The notes: generated by a model not told the origin, from the letters alone. A DNA stretch of 64,000 bases from Mycobacterium sp. 852002-51057_SCH5723018 (GCF_001667035.1 NZ_LZIR01000085.1:16625-80624), one strand, 5' to 3'; counted from the first letter of the stretch, positions 7,807-16,740 are shown. A program made the numbers and translations.

Positions 7807-9399
7807 CTACTGCGGGTTGCCGGTGCCCGGGTCGAGGGTCAGTGCCGGCCGGGTCGGGCCGGTGAAATCGAACATCGCCGAAAGCGCCCCGGCGCCCTCG
7901 TCGAACGAGTGGTCGCCGACGCGGCCGGCGCTCCAGTTGTCCTCGATGAACCGCAGGATCGACGTTTGGTCGGTCGGCGTGTGATCCACGAAATTCGCTC
8001 TGGCATAAGGGGATAACACCAGCAGCGGGAGCCGGGGGCCGTGTCCGCAGCGTCCCTGGTAGGCGATGGGCGCGGCGGCCGGATCACCGCAACGGCCCGG
8101 ACCGTTCAGCGAATCCTCGGGCGTCGCCGACGCCGACACGATCGGCGAAGGTTTGTGATCGTACCAGCCGTCGGAGTCGTCATAGGTGACGACGATCGCC
8201 GTATCGCGCCATTGCGGCAGCCGCTGCAGATGGTTGATCGTGTCGACGAGGAACCGCTGCTCGTCGAGCGGGTCGCTGTAGCCGGCGTGCCCGTTTTGGT
8301 AGGCGGGCGGTTTCAGGAAGCTCACCGACGGCAGGTGACCGGCGTCGGCGGCGGTCCAGAAGTCCGAGACGTCGTATTGATGGTTGGCCTGGTCGGTGCG
8401 GCCGATCTGATCCGTCGCGCTCGGCGGCAGGTGGTGTGGGTTGGCGGTCGACGGGTAGTACTGGAACGGCTCGTGGTGGGGGACGTAGTCCGGTTTGGTG
8501 CCGAACGCCAACGAGCCGGCCTTGCCGGTCCCACCCAGGATCTCGCCGATGTTGTGGGTCGCGCCGCATTCCGCCGTGCCGTCGGGCCTGCGTCCGGTCG
8601 GCTTGAATCCGCCCTGGAAATATCCCCACGTGATGCCCTTGGCGTTGAGCAGGTCGCCCACGTTCTTGTTGGTGGCGCTGAACTGCACCTGGTCGCGCGA
8701 CGAGCAGTCGTCGCCGAACGGCTGCGAATCGTCGATGAGGGTGCCTTGACCGTTACCGCTGTCCTCGATGACCATGTGCGGCGGGAAGGGCTGGCCACCC
8801 GGCATGAACGTCCTTGTCACTCCGTGGGTTTGGCCCGACACCAGGTTGATGTGACCGGGCGTCGACGGCCCGAACGTGGTGTTGTAGAAGTTGTCGCTCA
8901 TCGAGAAGTGCTGCGCGTAGTTCCACAGCGCGGTCACGGTGTTGCCGTCGTAGTAGCCCATCACCAGCCCGGGTGCGTTGAACGCCGGCGGTGAACACGG
9001 CTCGCCCTCGTCGTGCTCGACGAAGCGGTCCATCGCGCCGCCGTTGAATGCTGACTGCTCGGCCTGATAGGCGTGGTCCTGATCGCAGGTCACCTGCTGG
9101 CCCGATCCGCCCAGGCGCATCGGCTGGACCGTGTTCGGGTTGTGTGTCAACAACTCATGCGTGAGGCCGTCCACCGCCGGGGTGTCCGCCTTGGCGGTGA
9201 ACGGCTGGCCGTCGACGTTGGCGGCGTGGGGATAGGTGCCGAAGTAGTGATCGAACGAGACGTTCTCTTGAAAGACGACCACCAGGTGGCGGATGGGCGT
9301 GGCGGTCGCGGGTTCCGCCGCCGGGGTCGAGGGTCGGTGCACACAGGCGACGACGACACCGAGCACAGCAAGAACGACGGCGAGACGCTTCACTACCAT
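7807..9399 (-). CDS. Phospholipase C-like / acid phosphatase phosphoesterase, predicted lipoprotein
   Basis: A 530-residue phosphoesterase-family protein (bacterial phospholipase C and AcpA relatives). The catalytic-region strand HLVVVFQENVSFDHYFGTYP holds the ENxSFDHYFG signature. Further family landmarks are SDNFYNTTFGPSTPGH and VVTYDDSDGWYDH. The N-terminus MVVKRLAVVLAVLGVVVAC is a signal peptide with a VVAC lipobox, so it should be lipid-anchored outside the membrane. I preferred ATG 9399 over an upstream frame to 9456 for this reason. It probably cleaves phosphate mono- or diesters; the substrate is not determined. It is a single gene divergent from the esterase gene. Confidence 0.85.
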   Translation of the reverse strand: MVVKRLAVVLAVLGVVVACVHRPSTPAAEPATATPIRHLVVVFQENVSFDHYFGTYPHAANVDGQPFTAKADTPAVDGLTHELLTHNPNTVQPMRLGGSGQQVTCDQDHAYQAEQSAFNGGAMDRFVEHDEGEPCSPPAFNAPGLVMGYYDGNTVTALWNYAQHFSMSDNFYNTTFGPSTPGHINLVSGQTHGVTRTFMPGGQPFPPHMVIEDSGNGQGTLIDDSQPFGDDCSSRDQVQFSATNKNVGDLLNAKGITWGYFQGGFKPTGRRPDGTAECGATHNIGEILGGTGKAGSLAFGTKPDYVPHHEPFQYYPSTANPHHLPPSATDQIGRTDQANHQYDVSDFWTAADAGHLPSVSFLKPPAYQNGHAGYSDPLDEQRFLVDTINHLQRLPQWRDTAIVVTYDDSDGWYDHKPSPIVSASATPEDSLNGPGRCGDPAAAPIAYQGRCGHGPRLPLLVLSPYARANFVDHTPTDQTSILRFIEDNWSAGRVGDHSFDEGAGALSAMFDFTGPTRPALTLDPGTGNPQ

Positions 9400-9577
9400 G
9401 CCGCTGAGGCGTACCGGATCGACATCTTCGGCCGGTGCCCACCGCGTTAACGACATAGCAACAGGAAGCGTACGGCCCTTCCAAGGTCACCTCTTCGCGA
9501 CCGAGAGATCACGCGAAATCACACAATGCTTCCAAAACGGCGTGGCTTGGGCGAAAACGCCCTGTCGGCGGGGCATT

Positions 9578-10462
9578 ATGACGCCTGTGCCTGACCTGAA
9601 CCGCCGTGCGGTACTGCGTATGGGCGCCGGTGCCAGTGCGGCGGCCGCGGGCGCGTGGGTTCTGAGCGCGCTGCTGGATCCGCTCGAGCCGCACGCGGCG
9701 CCCGCGCCGCAGGCCCCCGCCCCGTTCGAGCCGTCGGCGGCCGGCAGCACCCTGCCCAACCGGTTGACCGGCTCGTTCGTCTCCGCGGCGCGCGGCGGCG
9801 TCAAGACCAACTGGGTGATCGCCCTGCCCCCCGGGCAGAAGGCCGAAGCCGGCGCCCTCCGTCCGGTCATCGCGCTGCACGGCAAGGACGGCGACGCCAA
9901 CATGATGCTGGACTGCGGTGCCGAGAAGGCACTGGCCCAATTGGTCAAGCAAGGCAAGCCGCCGTTCGCTGTGGTGGGCGTCGACGGTGGCAGCAACAGC
10001 TACTGGCACCGAAGGGCATCCGGCGAGGACCCCGGCGCGATGGTGCTCGAAGAGCTGTTGCCGATGCTGTCGTCGATGGGTTTCGACACCTCCCGGGTTG
10101 GCTTCCTGGGGTGGTCGATGGGTGGTTACGGGGCGCTGCGCCTGGGTGCCAAGCTGGGTCCGGCGCGCACGGCCGGGATCTGCGCGATCAGCCCGGCGCT
10201 CTACACCTCGTTCACCGGCAGTGAGGCGGGCGCGTTCGACAGCTACGACGACTGGGTGCAAAACAGCGTGACGGGCTTGCCCGCGCTCAACCAGATTCCG
10301 TTGCGGGTGGACTGCGGCACCTTCGACCGCTTCTATTTCGCCACAAGACAATTCGTGAGCCAGCTGAAGACACCTCCGGCAGGCAGCTTCGCCCTGGGCG
10401 GACACGACATCGGCTACTGGCGAACGCAATTGCCTGGCGAGCTGGCCTGGATGGCGACCTAG
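9578..10462 (+). CDS. Tat-exported alpha/beta-hydrolase (esterase family), Rv0519c-like
   Basis: A 294-residue alpha/beta-hydrolase. The nucleophile elbow is GWSMGG with Ser at residue 180, followed by YGALRLGAK as in esterase-D/antigen-85-type folds. The N-terminus holds a twin-arginine signal, LNRRAVLRMGAG, then an Ala-rich hydrophobic stretch, so export through Tat is likely. The late GGHDIGYWR supplies the catalytic histidine. I placed the start at ATG 9578 because the signal peptide begins there; the longer frame upstream has no coding character. The acyltransferase gene follows after 9 bases. The likely role is hydrolysis of an envelope or exogenous ester. Confidence 0.85.
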   Translation: MTPVPDLNRRAVLRMGAGASAAAAGAWVLSALLDPLEPHAAPAPQAPAPFEPSAAGSTLPNRLTGSFVSAARGGVKTNWVIALPPGQKAEAGALRPVIALHGKDGDANMMLDCGAEKALAQLVKQGKPPFAVVGVDGGSNSYWHRRASGEDPGAMVLEELLPMLSSMGFDTSRVGFLGWSMGGYGALRLGAKLGPARTAGICAISPALYTSFTGSEAGAFDSYDDWVQNSVTGLPALNQIPLRVDCGTFDRFYFATRQFVSQLKTPPAGSFALGGHDIGYWRTQLPGELAWMAT

Positions 10463-10471
10463 CCCACGCAT

Positions 10472-12634
10472 ATGACAGTCCGGCAGGAAGACACCGCCAG
10501 CAGCCCACGTCGAGTGGAGCGGCGGGCTTCCCGGAACGGATTTCGCCCGGACATCGAGGGCCTGCGTGCGGTCGCGGTGATCGCGGTCGTGCTCTACCAC
10601 GCGGGCGTGCCGGGCGTCGCGGGCGGCTACATCGGTGTGGACGTCTTCTTCGTCATCTCCGGCTTCCTGATCACCGGGCTGTTGTGGCGCGAGGTCAGCA
10701 CCACCAATACCGTTGCGCTCGGCCGCTTCTACGGCGCGCGTGCCCGGCGCCTGCTGCCGGCCGCGGCCACCGTCGGCGTCGCCACCGCGCTCGCTGCGGC
10801 CATCGCGCTGCCGCCGCTGCAGGCGCGCAGCGTCTTCGCCGACGGCATCGCCAGTGCCCTGTACGTCGGCAACTACCGCTTCGCCACCCAGGGCACCGAC
10901 TACCTGGCGTCGGACCTGCCGCCTTCGCCGTTCCAGCACTACTGGTCGCTGGGCGTCGAGGAGCAGTTCTACCTGGTGTGGCCGGTGCTGATCATCGGCA
11001 CCGCGTGGGCGGTGCGGCGCGTGCGCGCGAGCGCCGCATCACGGGCCGTCCCGTACGCGGTGGTCCTGGGGCTGGTCGGGGCGGCGTCGCTGGTGGCCGC
11101 CGTGCTGTGGACCCGCACGTCGCCGGCGTGGGCGTTCTTCTCGCTACCCACCCGCGCCTGGGAGCTGGCGGCCGGCGGGCTGGTGGCCCTCTCGATCGGG
11201 CACTGGCGCAGGCTGCCCCTGCTGCCCGCGTCGATCGCGGGATGGGGCGGTCTGGTCCTGATCGCGGTCACCTGCATCCAGCTGGGCCGCGGCACGCCAT
11301 ACCCCGGCACCGCGGCGCTGCTGCCCGTGCTGGGCGCCGCGCTGGTGATCGGCGGGGGTTGCGCCACCGGCGGGCTGGGCGCCGGCCGGCTGCTGTGCCA
11401 TCCGGCGATGCGGGCCATCGGGCGGGTGTCGTACTCGTGGTACCTGTGGCACTGGCCGGTGCTGCTGCTCATGCCGCAGCTGCTGGGCGAGCCCGCGGGC
11501 CTGCCGGCCCGGCTGTCGGCGACCGCCGTGTCCGGTGGGCTTGCCGTGATCACCTTGCACTTGGTGGAAAACCCCGGCCGGTTCGCCGCGGCCCTGCGCA
11601 GCTCGGTGAGGTCCAGCCTGCTGGTGGCCGGAGCCGCCAGCGGGGTCGCCGCGTGCGCCTGCGTGCTGCTGCTGGCGCTGGTACCGGTGCCGGCCGGCCA
11701 CGGGGTCGCCGCCCAGAAGGCCAACATCGCCACGCTGCCGCCGCCGAACGTCGTCGCCGTCAGCCCGCAGGAGGCGGCGGTCAACCAGGCCTTCGCTCAG
11801 GTTCGCGACGCGTTGGCGGTGTCGGCGGGCCTGCGCGCGGTCCCGTCCAACCTCGACCCTCCGCTCGCCACAGCGCCCGCCGACAAGGCGGCCGTCTTCG
11901 TCAACGGCTGCGTGCGATCGTGGCGGGAGGTGGGCCAGGGCGAGTGCGCGACGGGTGATATCGCGTCGCCGACGAGGGTGGCCCTGGTCGGCGATTCGCA
12001 CGCCGCGATGTGGGAGCCGGCGTTCCGGCAGGTCGCCGAGCAGCGGCACTGGCGGCTGGAGACGCTGGCCAAGGTGACCTGCCCGCTGCAGCAACTGCAC
12101 ATCGTCAGCCCGTATCTGGGCCGCGAGTACGCCGAGTGCGAGCAGTGGCGCGGCGAGATCGTGGATCGGTTGAAGGCCGAGCGTCCGGGCCTCGTCGTGC
12201 TGGACGTGAGTCGGCGCTACGGCGCCGATTTCGGCTTCACGTCGTACGACCCGGCGTGGCTCGACACCCTGGGCCGCACGGTGTCGCAGTTACGACAGAT
12301 CGGCGCGACCGTCCTGGTCCTCGGCCCCGTCCCGGACCCGCACGGCTCGGTGCCCGCCTGCCTGTCCGGACATCTCGGTGACGCAGGGGCCTGCGCGCCG
12401 GCGCGGCCGGCCGCGGTCGACGACGGCGGTATCGGCGCCGAGCGGGCGGCGACCGCCGCCGCCGGCGGGCACTACGCCGACCTGACCGACCTGTTCTGCA
12501 CCCCCGACCGTTGCCCGGTGATCGTCGGCAACACCCTGGTTTTCCGCGACGACAACCACGTGACAACCGAATACGCGCGGCTGCTGACACCCGCGGTCGG
12601 TGCGCTGGCGGACCGCGCCGTGAGCGGCGGCTGA
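10472..12634 (+). CDS. Acyltransferase-3 with C-terminal SGNH domain (OafA/YrhL type)
   Basis: A 720-residue two-domain protein. Residues 20-400 form the multi-pass acyltransferase-3 domain, opening with FRPDIEGLRAVAVIAVVLYH and containing GVDVFFVISGFLIT. The C-terminal extracytoplasmic SGNH domain has block I VALVGDSHAAMW (Ser about 509) and the late DDNH catalytic pair. Proteins of this design move acetyl or acyl groups across the membrane onto cell-surface glycans or glycolipids. The start at ATG 10472 is 9 bases after the esterase gene, so the two may be co-transcribed. The acceptor is unknown. Confidence 0.9.
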   Translation: MTVRQEDTASSPRRVERRASRNGFRPDIEGLRAVAVIAVVLYHAGVPGVAGGYIGVDVFFVISGFLITGLLWREVSTTNTVALGRFYGARARRLLPAAATVGVATALAAAIALPPLQARSVFADGIASALYVGNYRFATQGTDYLASDLPPSPFQHYWSLGVEEQFYLVWPVLIIGTAWAVRRVRASAASRAVPYAVVLGLVGAASLVAAVLWTRTSPAWAFFSLPTRAWELAAGGLVALSIGHWRRLPLLPASIAGWGGLVLIAVTCIQLGRGTPYPGTAALLPVLGAALVIGGGCATGGLGAGRLLCHPAMRAIGRVSYSWYLWHWPVLLLMPQLLGEPAGLPARLSATAVSGGLAVITLHLVENPGRFAAALRSSVRSSLLVAGAASGVAACACVLLLALVPVPAGHGVAAQKANIATLPPPNVVAVSPQEAAVNQAFAQVRDALAVSAGLRAVPSNLDPPLATAPADKAAVFVNGCVRSWREVGQGECATGDIASPTRVALVGDSHAAMWEPAFRQVAEQRHWRLETLAKVTCPLQQLHIVSPYLGREYAECEQWRGEIVDRLKAERPGLVVLDVSRRYGADFGFTSYDPAWLDTLGRTVSQLRQIGATVLVLGPVPDPHGSVPACLSGHLGDAGACAPARPAAVDDGGIGAERAATAAAGGHYADLTDLFCTPDRCPVIVGNTLVFRDDNHVTTEYARLLTPAVGALADRAVSGG

Positions 12635-12711
12635 CCCATGGGTGAGGAAGTAATGAACTTGTCGCCGCGGACGAACGTCAGATCAGTGAAAGGTGTTTGG
12701 AGGTTTAAGAG

Positions 12712-12828
12712 ATGACTCCCCTGCTGCTGGCTTGCATTGCGGCCGCCACGCCAGTCGTTGGCGTCGGCCTGATGCACTTGCAAGCGCGTCTAGAGCAATG
12801 GGACTACGAGCGCCACGCCGAAGACTGA
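12712..12828 (+). CDS. Small hydrophobic protein, 38 residues
   Basis: A short frame with a strong ribosome site (GGAGG 8 bases before the ATG). It encodes a hydrophobic N-terminal helix, MTPLLLACIAAATPVVGVGL, followed by a charged amphipathic tail containing LEQWDYERHAED. The Shine-Dalgarno quality and clean membrane-helix-plus-tail design argue that it is translated. I recall similar short WDYERHAED-ending proteins in mycobacteria, but could not check. It sits between the acyltransferase/SGNH gene and the convergent GDSL gene. The function is unknown; a single-pass membrane accessory peptide is one possibility. Confidence 0.65.
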   Translation: MTPLLLACIAAATPVVGVGLMHLQARLEQWDYERHAED

Positions 12829-12848
12829 GGCGCTAAAGACCTTGTGCG

Positions 12849-12865
12849 GCCGGCGTTTTGCCGGC
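12849..12865. terminator. Weak hairpin between convergent genes
   Basis: A 6-bp GCCGGC stem closes a GTTTT loop between the end of the small 38-residue gene and the stop of the convergent GDSL gene. It lacks a U-tract, so a terminator role is only possible. Confidence 0.25.
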
Positions 12866-12871
12866 GCCCAC

Positions 12872-13567
12872 TCACCGAGATAACTGCATGCCGATCAGCG
12901 GTGCGATCTTCTCCGCCAGATACTCGTGTCCGGCGTCGTTGGGATGCACGCCATCCGGGCCGATCAGGTCGGGCCGGTCGACGAACCAGCGGTCGCCGAT
13001 CGGATCGACGAACGTCGCCCCCGCCGCGCGGGCCGTGGCGTTGAGCACGTCGCGAACCTGCAGCATCGGCTCGGGTACATCGGCGGTCGGCCACGGCGGC
13101 CCGATCACCAGCAACCTCGCGTTCGGGGCAAACCTGCGGGCCAGATCGAAGGCGTCGCGGGCCTTGCCGGCCAACAGCCCCAGATCGACGCCCTGGTCGT
13201 TGCGGGAGCCGAAGAACACCACCAGCGCGTCGTCGGGCTTGACCGCCCTGGCCGTCAGGTCCTCGAAGATGCTGTCGTGGTCGCCGGGCACCACATAGCC
13301 GGCTCTGCCCTCGGCCGCCACGTCGGCGGCGATCCGCAGGCCGCGCTGGGCGAGCGTGTGCCAGGCCAGCGCGGTCCACGATTTCGGGCCCAGGCCGCCC
13401 TCGTCGGTGCCGGTGGTATAGGAGTCGCCGACCACCGCGACGTGGTTGAGGCGGGAATCCAGGGTGAGCGTGTCGTAGGCCCGTACCTGCGGCGGGTGCG
13501 CCGGCTGCTCAAGCACGACGCCCACCGCGAGGATGAGGCCGACGATGAACGTGGCCAGACGACTCAC
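12872..13567 (-). CDS. Exported GDSL/SGNH hydrolase, Rv0518-like
   Basis: A 231-residue SGNH hydrolase. After an N-terminal hydrophobic segment (LATFIVGLILAVGVVLEQ) comes block I, HVAVVGDSYTTG, with the nucleophile Ser. Block III appears as FFGSRND and block V as DGVHPNDAGH with the catalytic Asp and His. I chose GTG 13567 because GGAGG lies 5 bases upstream and because the resulting length equals that remembered for Rv0518. The ATG codons further upstream have poorer ribosome sites. It is probably secreted or membrane-anchored and hydrolyses an ester of the envelope, perhaps reversing the acylation done by the neighbouring acyltransferases. Confidence 0.85.
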   Translation of the reverse strand: MSRLATFIVGLILAVGVVLEQPAHPPQVRAYDTLTLDSRLNHVAVVGDSYTTGTDEGGLGPKSWTALAWHTLAQRGLRIAADVAAEGRAGYVVPGDHDSIFEDLTARAVKPDDALVVFFGSRNDQGVDLGLLAGKARDAFDLARRFAPNARLLVIGPPWPTADVPEPMLQVRDVLNATARAAGATFVDPIGDRWFVDRPDLIGPDGVHPNDAGHEYLAEKIAPLIGMQLSR

Positions 13568-13735
13568 TACTACCTCCACGGGGAATCGCATCGTCGGGTG
13601 CCGCATCCAAATTCAACGGAATCGTACGAGGAAACGGCGCGAACCCGGCGTCAACCCGCTCGAGCGCGGCCGGCCGCTCCCGCCATGGTAGCGACGGGTC
13701 CTGGTTGCGACCCGGTGCGCCCACCGAGGTGAACG

Positions 13736-15013
13736 TCACACCGCGCGCGCCGAAACCGGCTCCCGCCCACCGTCGATGGGATGCAGCTTGGTGCTCACCG
13801 GCTCGGGGGCTGCGTCCTTCTCGTCGACCTTCTCGTCGACCTTCTCGTCGACCTTCTCGTCGTAGACGGGCCGGACGTCGACCATCCTGCGCATCCAGCG
13901 CCGCGCGGGCTCTTCGACCAGGTGATACAGCAGGACGGAAAGACCCACCGCGATCGCCAGCAAGGCGATGACGTTCCATTTCCACGGTGAATCCTGCGGC
14001 GTGAGCTCGAACTCTTCGACGGCCCATCCCCAGGCGGTGTGCACCAACTCATGGACCATGTAAAGGCAGAACGAGATCTGCCCGCCGTACACCATCACCC
14101 GCGTCGACAAGATTCGCGGCAGGCTGCCCACGCCGATCGCCAGCGTTATCACCAGCGGAACGAACAGCGCGTCGACCACCCCGCCGCTGTCGTTCTCCAC
14201 GACTCCGTTGATCGGGTGCGCGTCGAACCAGTACAGGATGGCGACCATGGCCGCCAGGAGGAGCAGGGCCAGGTACCCGGACAGTCGGCGCGCGCGATCG
14301 GTCAGCCGCAGCCTGCGCACGGCGGCGCAGGCCAGCGCACCCGCGGTGAACTGCGTCACGATGCGCGGAAGCCAGCTCCACGGCGTGTAGAACTGGCCGC
14401 TGGCCAGCAGCATCAACACCGGCGGCAGTGACGCCGCGAAGGCCAGCAGGATCAGCCCGCGAGCCCTGGTGGCCTGCTTCATCCGCAACACCACCAGCAC
14501 CAGCACGCCGAAGAACAGATAGGCCAGCCATTCCGCGCTGATCGACCAGGCCGGCCCGTCCCAGCTGGAGCCGTCGAAGAACGGCTCAAACCACAACTGC
14601 ACGAGCAGGATCTGCCGCACGTAGCTGACCGCGGTGAGCTGACCGGCATCCGGCGAGGGCACGTGACCGACGTGCAGGGTGAAGATCACCCACAGGGCGG
14701 CGAGGTGCAACGTCACCAGGTACACCGGCCACACCCTGGCCAGCCGCAACCACAGGAAGTGCAGGGTGGCGCGCGGTGAAAACGACCGGCCCATGCGGTC
14801 GAGGTAATTCCAGGTCAGCACGAATCCGCTGAGGATGAAGAAGAGGTCGACGCCCTGGGCGCCGCAGTTGAGCAGCGGCGCCAGCGCGTCGCGGAAATCC
14901 GGCGACGCATCGGCCAGCATCGGACGGAAGTGGAACAGCACCACCCACAGCGCGGCGACGATGCGGAGTCCCGTCAGGGCCTTGATCTCTCCCCTGATCT
15001 CTCCGGTGCGCAC
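13736..15013 (-). CDS. Acyltransferase-3 family membrane protein, Rv0517-like
   Basis: A 426-residue polytopic acyltransferase-3 without the SGNH extension. It begins with GEIKALTGLRIVAALWVVLFH, where the Arg and the terminal His are family-conserved, and later has GAQGVDLFFILSGFVLTW. GTG 15013 is preferred because the family domain begins right after it. A frame open to 15292 runs through non-coding sequence. The cytoplasmic C-terminus carries repeated DEKV units. It probably acylates a sugar or glycolipid of the envelope, with the GDSL and esterase genes as neighbours. Confidence 0.85.
   Translation of the reverse strand: MRTGEIRGEIKALTGLRIVAALWVVLFHFRPMLADASPDFRDALAPLLNCGAQGVDLFFILSGFVLTWNYLDRMGRSFSPRATLHFLWLRLARVWPVYLVTLHLAALWVIFTLHVGHVPSPDAGQLTAVSYVRQILLVQLWFEPFFDGSSWDGPAWSISAEWLAYLFFGVLVLVVLRMKQATRARGLILLAFAASLPPVLMLLASGQFYTPWSWLPRIVTQFTAGALACAAVRRLRLTDRARRLSGYLALLLLAAMVAILYWFDAHPINGVVENDSGGVVDALFVPLVITLAIGVGSLPRILSTRVMVYGGQISFCLYMVHELVHTAWGWAVEEFELTPQDSPWKWNVIALLAIAVGLSVLLYHLVEEPARRWMRRMVDVRPVYDEKVDEKVDEKVDEKDAAPEPVSTKLHPIDGGREPVSARAV
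13816..13862 (-). repeat. 12-bp tandem repeat inside the acyltransferase gene, encoding DEKV units
   Basis: Four near-identical 12-bp copies (unit CCTTCTCGTCGA on the plus strand) lie in the 3' part of the acyltransferase gene. On the coding strand they read as repeated Asp-Glu-Lys-Val. The period is a multiple of three, so copy number can change without shifting the frame. Confidence 0.85.
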
Positions 15014-15294
15014 GATGCTCTTTCCGCCTGGACTGTGCCGTCTCGTTCGCCTCTGGATTGCCCCCCGACCAGCAATCGGCAGCCCTGGCAGCCTAACAGC
15101 GGGAACGCGGCGATGGCGGGAGGGGCGGTGGTGTGGCACGCGGTCCCGCCGGGCCGAAGGGCGGGCCACGGCGTTGCTTTGGCCTGCGCAGAGCCCCCGA
15201 AAGTCGCTTCTTAGCAAAGAGTTAGAGCCGGCTTTCGGTCCCCTTAGGTTTTGCGGGCACTGTTGAGGACAGGTTTCCGGGAAGTGGGGCACTC
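15014..15294. other. Divergent intergenic region between acyltransferase and STAS genes
   Basis: This 281-bp stretch separates the minus-strand acyltransferase start from the plus-strand STAS gene, so it should hold promoters for both. Reading frames across it look non-coding. I could not identify a convincing sigma-factor box; a SigF-type promoter would be a natural expectation for the STAS gene but I do not see it clearly. Confidence 0.4.
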
Positions 15295-15741
15295 ATGACT
15301 ATCGCAGACGTCGCGACTCGCCGAGGGTACGGCACCTTCGACTGCGATGGCGCCCAGATCCGGGCGCAGTGTCGTCACCTGGCGACGGTGGTGACCGTCC
15401 GCGGCGACGTCGACACCGTCAACGTCGACCGCCTGGGTGAGCACATCCGGCGCTTCATCACCGGCAGCAATCCGCTCGTGCTCGACCTGAGCGACGTGAG
15501 TCACTTTGCCGCGGCCGGGATTTCGCTCCTGCACGACGTCGACGATCAATGCCGCGCGGCCGGGTTGGAGTGGACGTTGGTCGCCGGCCCGGCGGTCGTC
15601 GAGCTGCTGGGCGACGGCTCCGCAGACGGCGAGGCCATGTTTCCGGTCACCCGCTCGGTCTGTGAGGCGCTCCGTAACCTGGCCGACGCCATCGTCAGCC
15701 GCCGCCAGCTGGTGCTGCCGCTGATCAAGAAGTCGGCCTAG
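15295..15741 (+). CDS. STAS-domain anti-anti-sigma factor-like protein, Rv0516c/OprA-like
   Basis: A 148-residue STAS protein. The core strand-helix LVLDLSDVSHFAAAGISLLH corresponds to the region that carries the regulatory Ser/Thr in SpoIIAA-type proteins. Here the usual D-S/T-S-G is FAAAG, so the classical phospho-serine is missing. In M. tuberculosis, Rv0516c is a PknD substrate reported to be phosphorylated near its N-terminus at Thr2; the start MTIADV keeps a Thr at position 2. It probably modulates SigF signalling under osmotic stress, by analogy. Its 3' end overlaps the convergent AraC-type gene by 17 bases. Confidence 0.82.
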   Translation: MTIADVATRRGYGTFDCDGAQIRAQCRHLATVVTVRGDVDTVNVDRLGEHIRRFITGSNPLVLDLSDVSHFAAAGISLLHDVDDQCRAAGLEWTLVAGPAVVELLGDGSADGEAMFPVTRSVCEALRNLADAIVSRRQLVLPLIKKSA

Positions 15742-16672
15742 AGCGGAACGTGTTGCGATAGCCCTGTGGTGACACCCCGGCGGCGCGTCTGAACTGCTCC
15801 CGGAAGCTGGACGCCGACGGGAAGCCGACGTGGTGGGCGATGCATTCGACGCTGTCGGGTGTGCGTTCCAGCAATTCCTGCGCGTGGCGGATCCGCACGC
15901 CGGTGAGCCACTGCATGGGCGTTTGGCCCGTCTCCGCCTGGAATCGACGGTTGAGGGTCCGGATGCTGGTGGACGCCTGGGCCGCGATATCGCCGAGATT
16001 GAGTTCTTGGTGGGCGTGTTCTTCGATCCAGGCCAGCAGCGCAGCGAGTTCGGTGTTGGCGGGCCGCCGGTTGCGCACGATGAACTGCGCCTGTCCGCCG
16101 CTGCGGTGCAGTGGCGCCACCGCCAGCCTCGCAGCGTCCGCCGCGACCGCCGACCCGTAGTCTCGCGCAACCAGGTGCAGGCACAGGTCCAGTCCCGCGG
16201 AGGCGCCGGCGGAGGTCAGGACCGTGCCTTCGTCGACGTAGAGCACGTCGGCGTCGAGGGTGACGGCGGGGAACGCGACCCCGAACTGGTCCGCGGCCAA
16301 CCAGTGCGTCGTCGCCCGTTTGCCGTCGAGGATCCCGGCCGCCGCGAGCGTGAATGCGCCAGTGCAGATCGACGCGATCCGAATGCCCTTGGCGTACGCG
16401 TCTTTCAGCGCCGCGATGACCTCGCGAGGGGCCGGCGCCGTGACATCGCTGCGGCCCGGTACGACGACGGAATCCGCCTCTGCGATCGAGTCGATGCCGT
16501 ACTCGGTCGCTATCCGCATAGGGCCTGCGGTTACCACCGGTTCGGTACCGCACACGCGGACGTCGTATCCGGGGCGGCCGTCGGGTAGGCGGGTCCGGCC
16601 GAAGACCTCAACCGGTGTCGCGAGATCGAAGGCGATGCTGTCCGGCAGCGCCACCACGACGACCCGATGCAC
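15725..16672 (-). CDS. GlxA-type AraC-family regulator with DJ-1/PfpI domain
   Basis: A 315-residue regulator with two parts. Residues 1-170 form a DJ-1/PfpI-like sensor domain (VVVALPDSIAFDLATPVEVF, and SICTGAFTLAAAGILDG with the elbow Cys). Residues 215-310 are an AraC double helix-turn-helix (LGDIAAQASTSIRTLNRRF and IAHHVGFPSASSFREQFRR). It is divergent from a stand-alone DJ-1/PfpI gene 68 bases away, which it may control. The ligand is unknown. Confidence 0.9.
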   Translation of the reverse strand: MHRVVVVALPDSIAFDLATPVEVFGRTRLPDGRPGYDVRVCGTEPVVTAGPMRIATEYGIDSIAEADSVVVPGRSDVTAPAPREVIAALKDAYAKGIRIASICTGAFTLAAAGILDGKRATTHWLAADQFGVAFPAVTLDADVLYVDEGTVLTSAGASAGLDLCLHLVARDYGSAVAADAARLAVAPLHRSGGQAQFIVRNRRPANTELAALLAWIEEHAHQELNLGDIAAQASTSIRTLNRRFQAETGQTPMQWLTGVRIRHAQELLERTPDSVECIAHHVGFPSASSFREQFRRAAGVSPQGYRNTFRSRPTS

Positions 16673-16740
16673 GTTGGCAATATACCGGCGGCATATGACT
16701 CTCTGGCCACTGGTCTGCGGATCGGGCGTAGGCGATCGTT

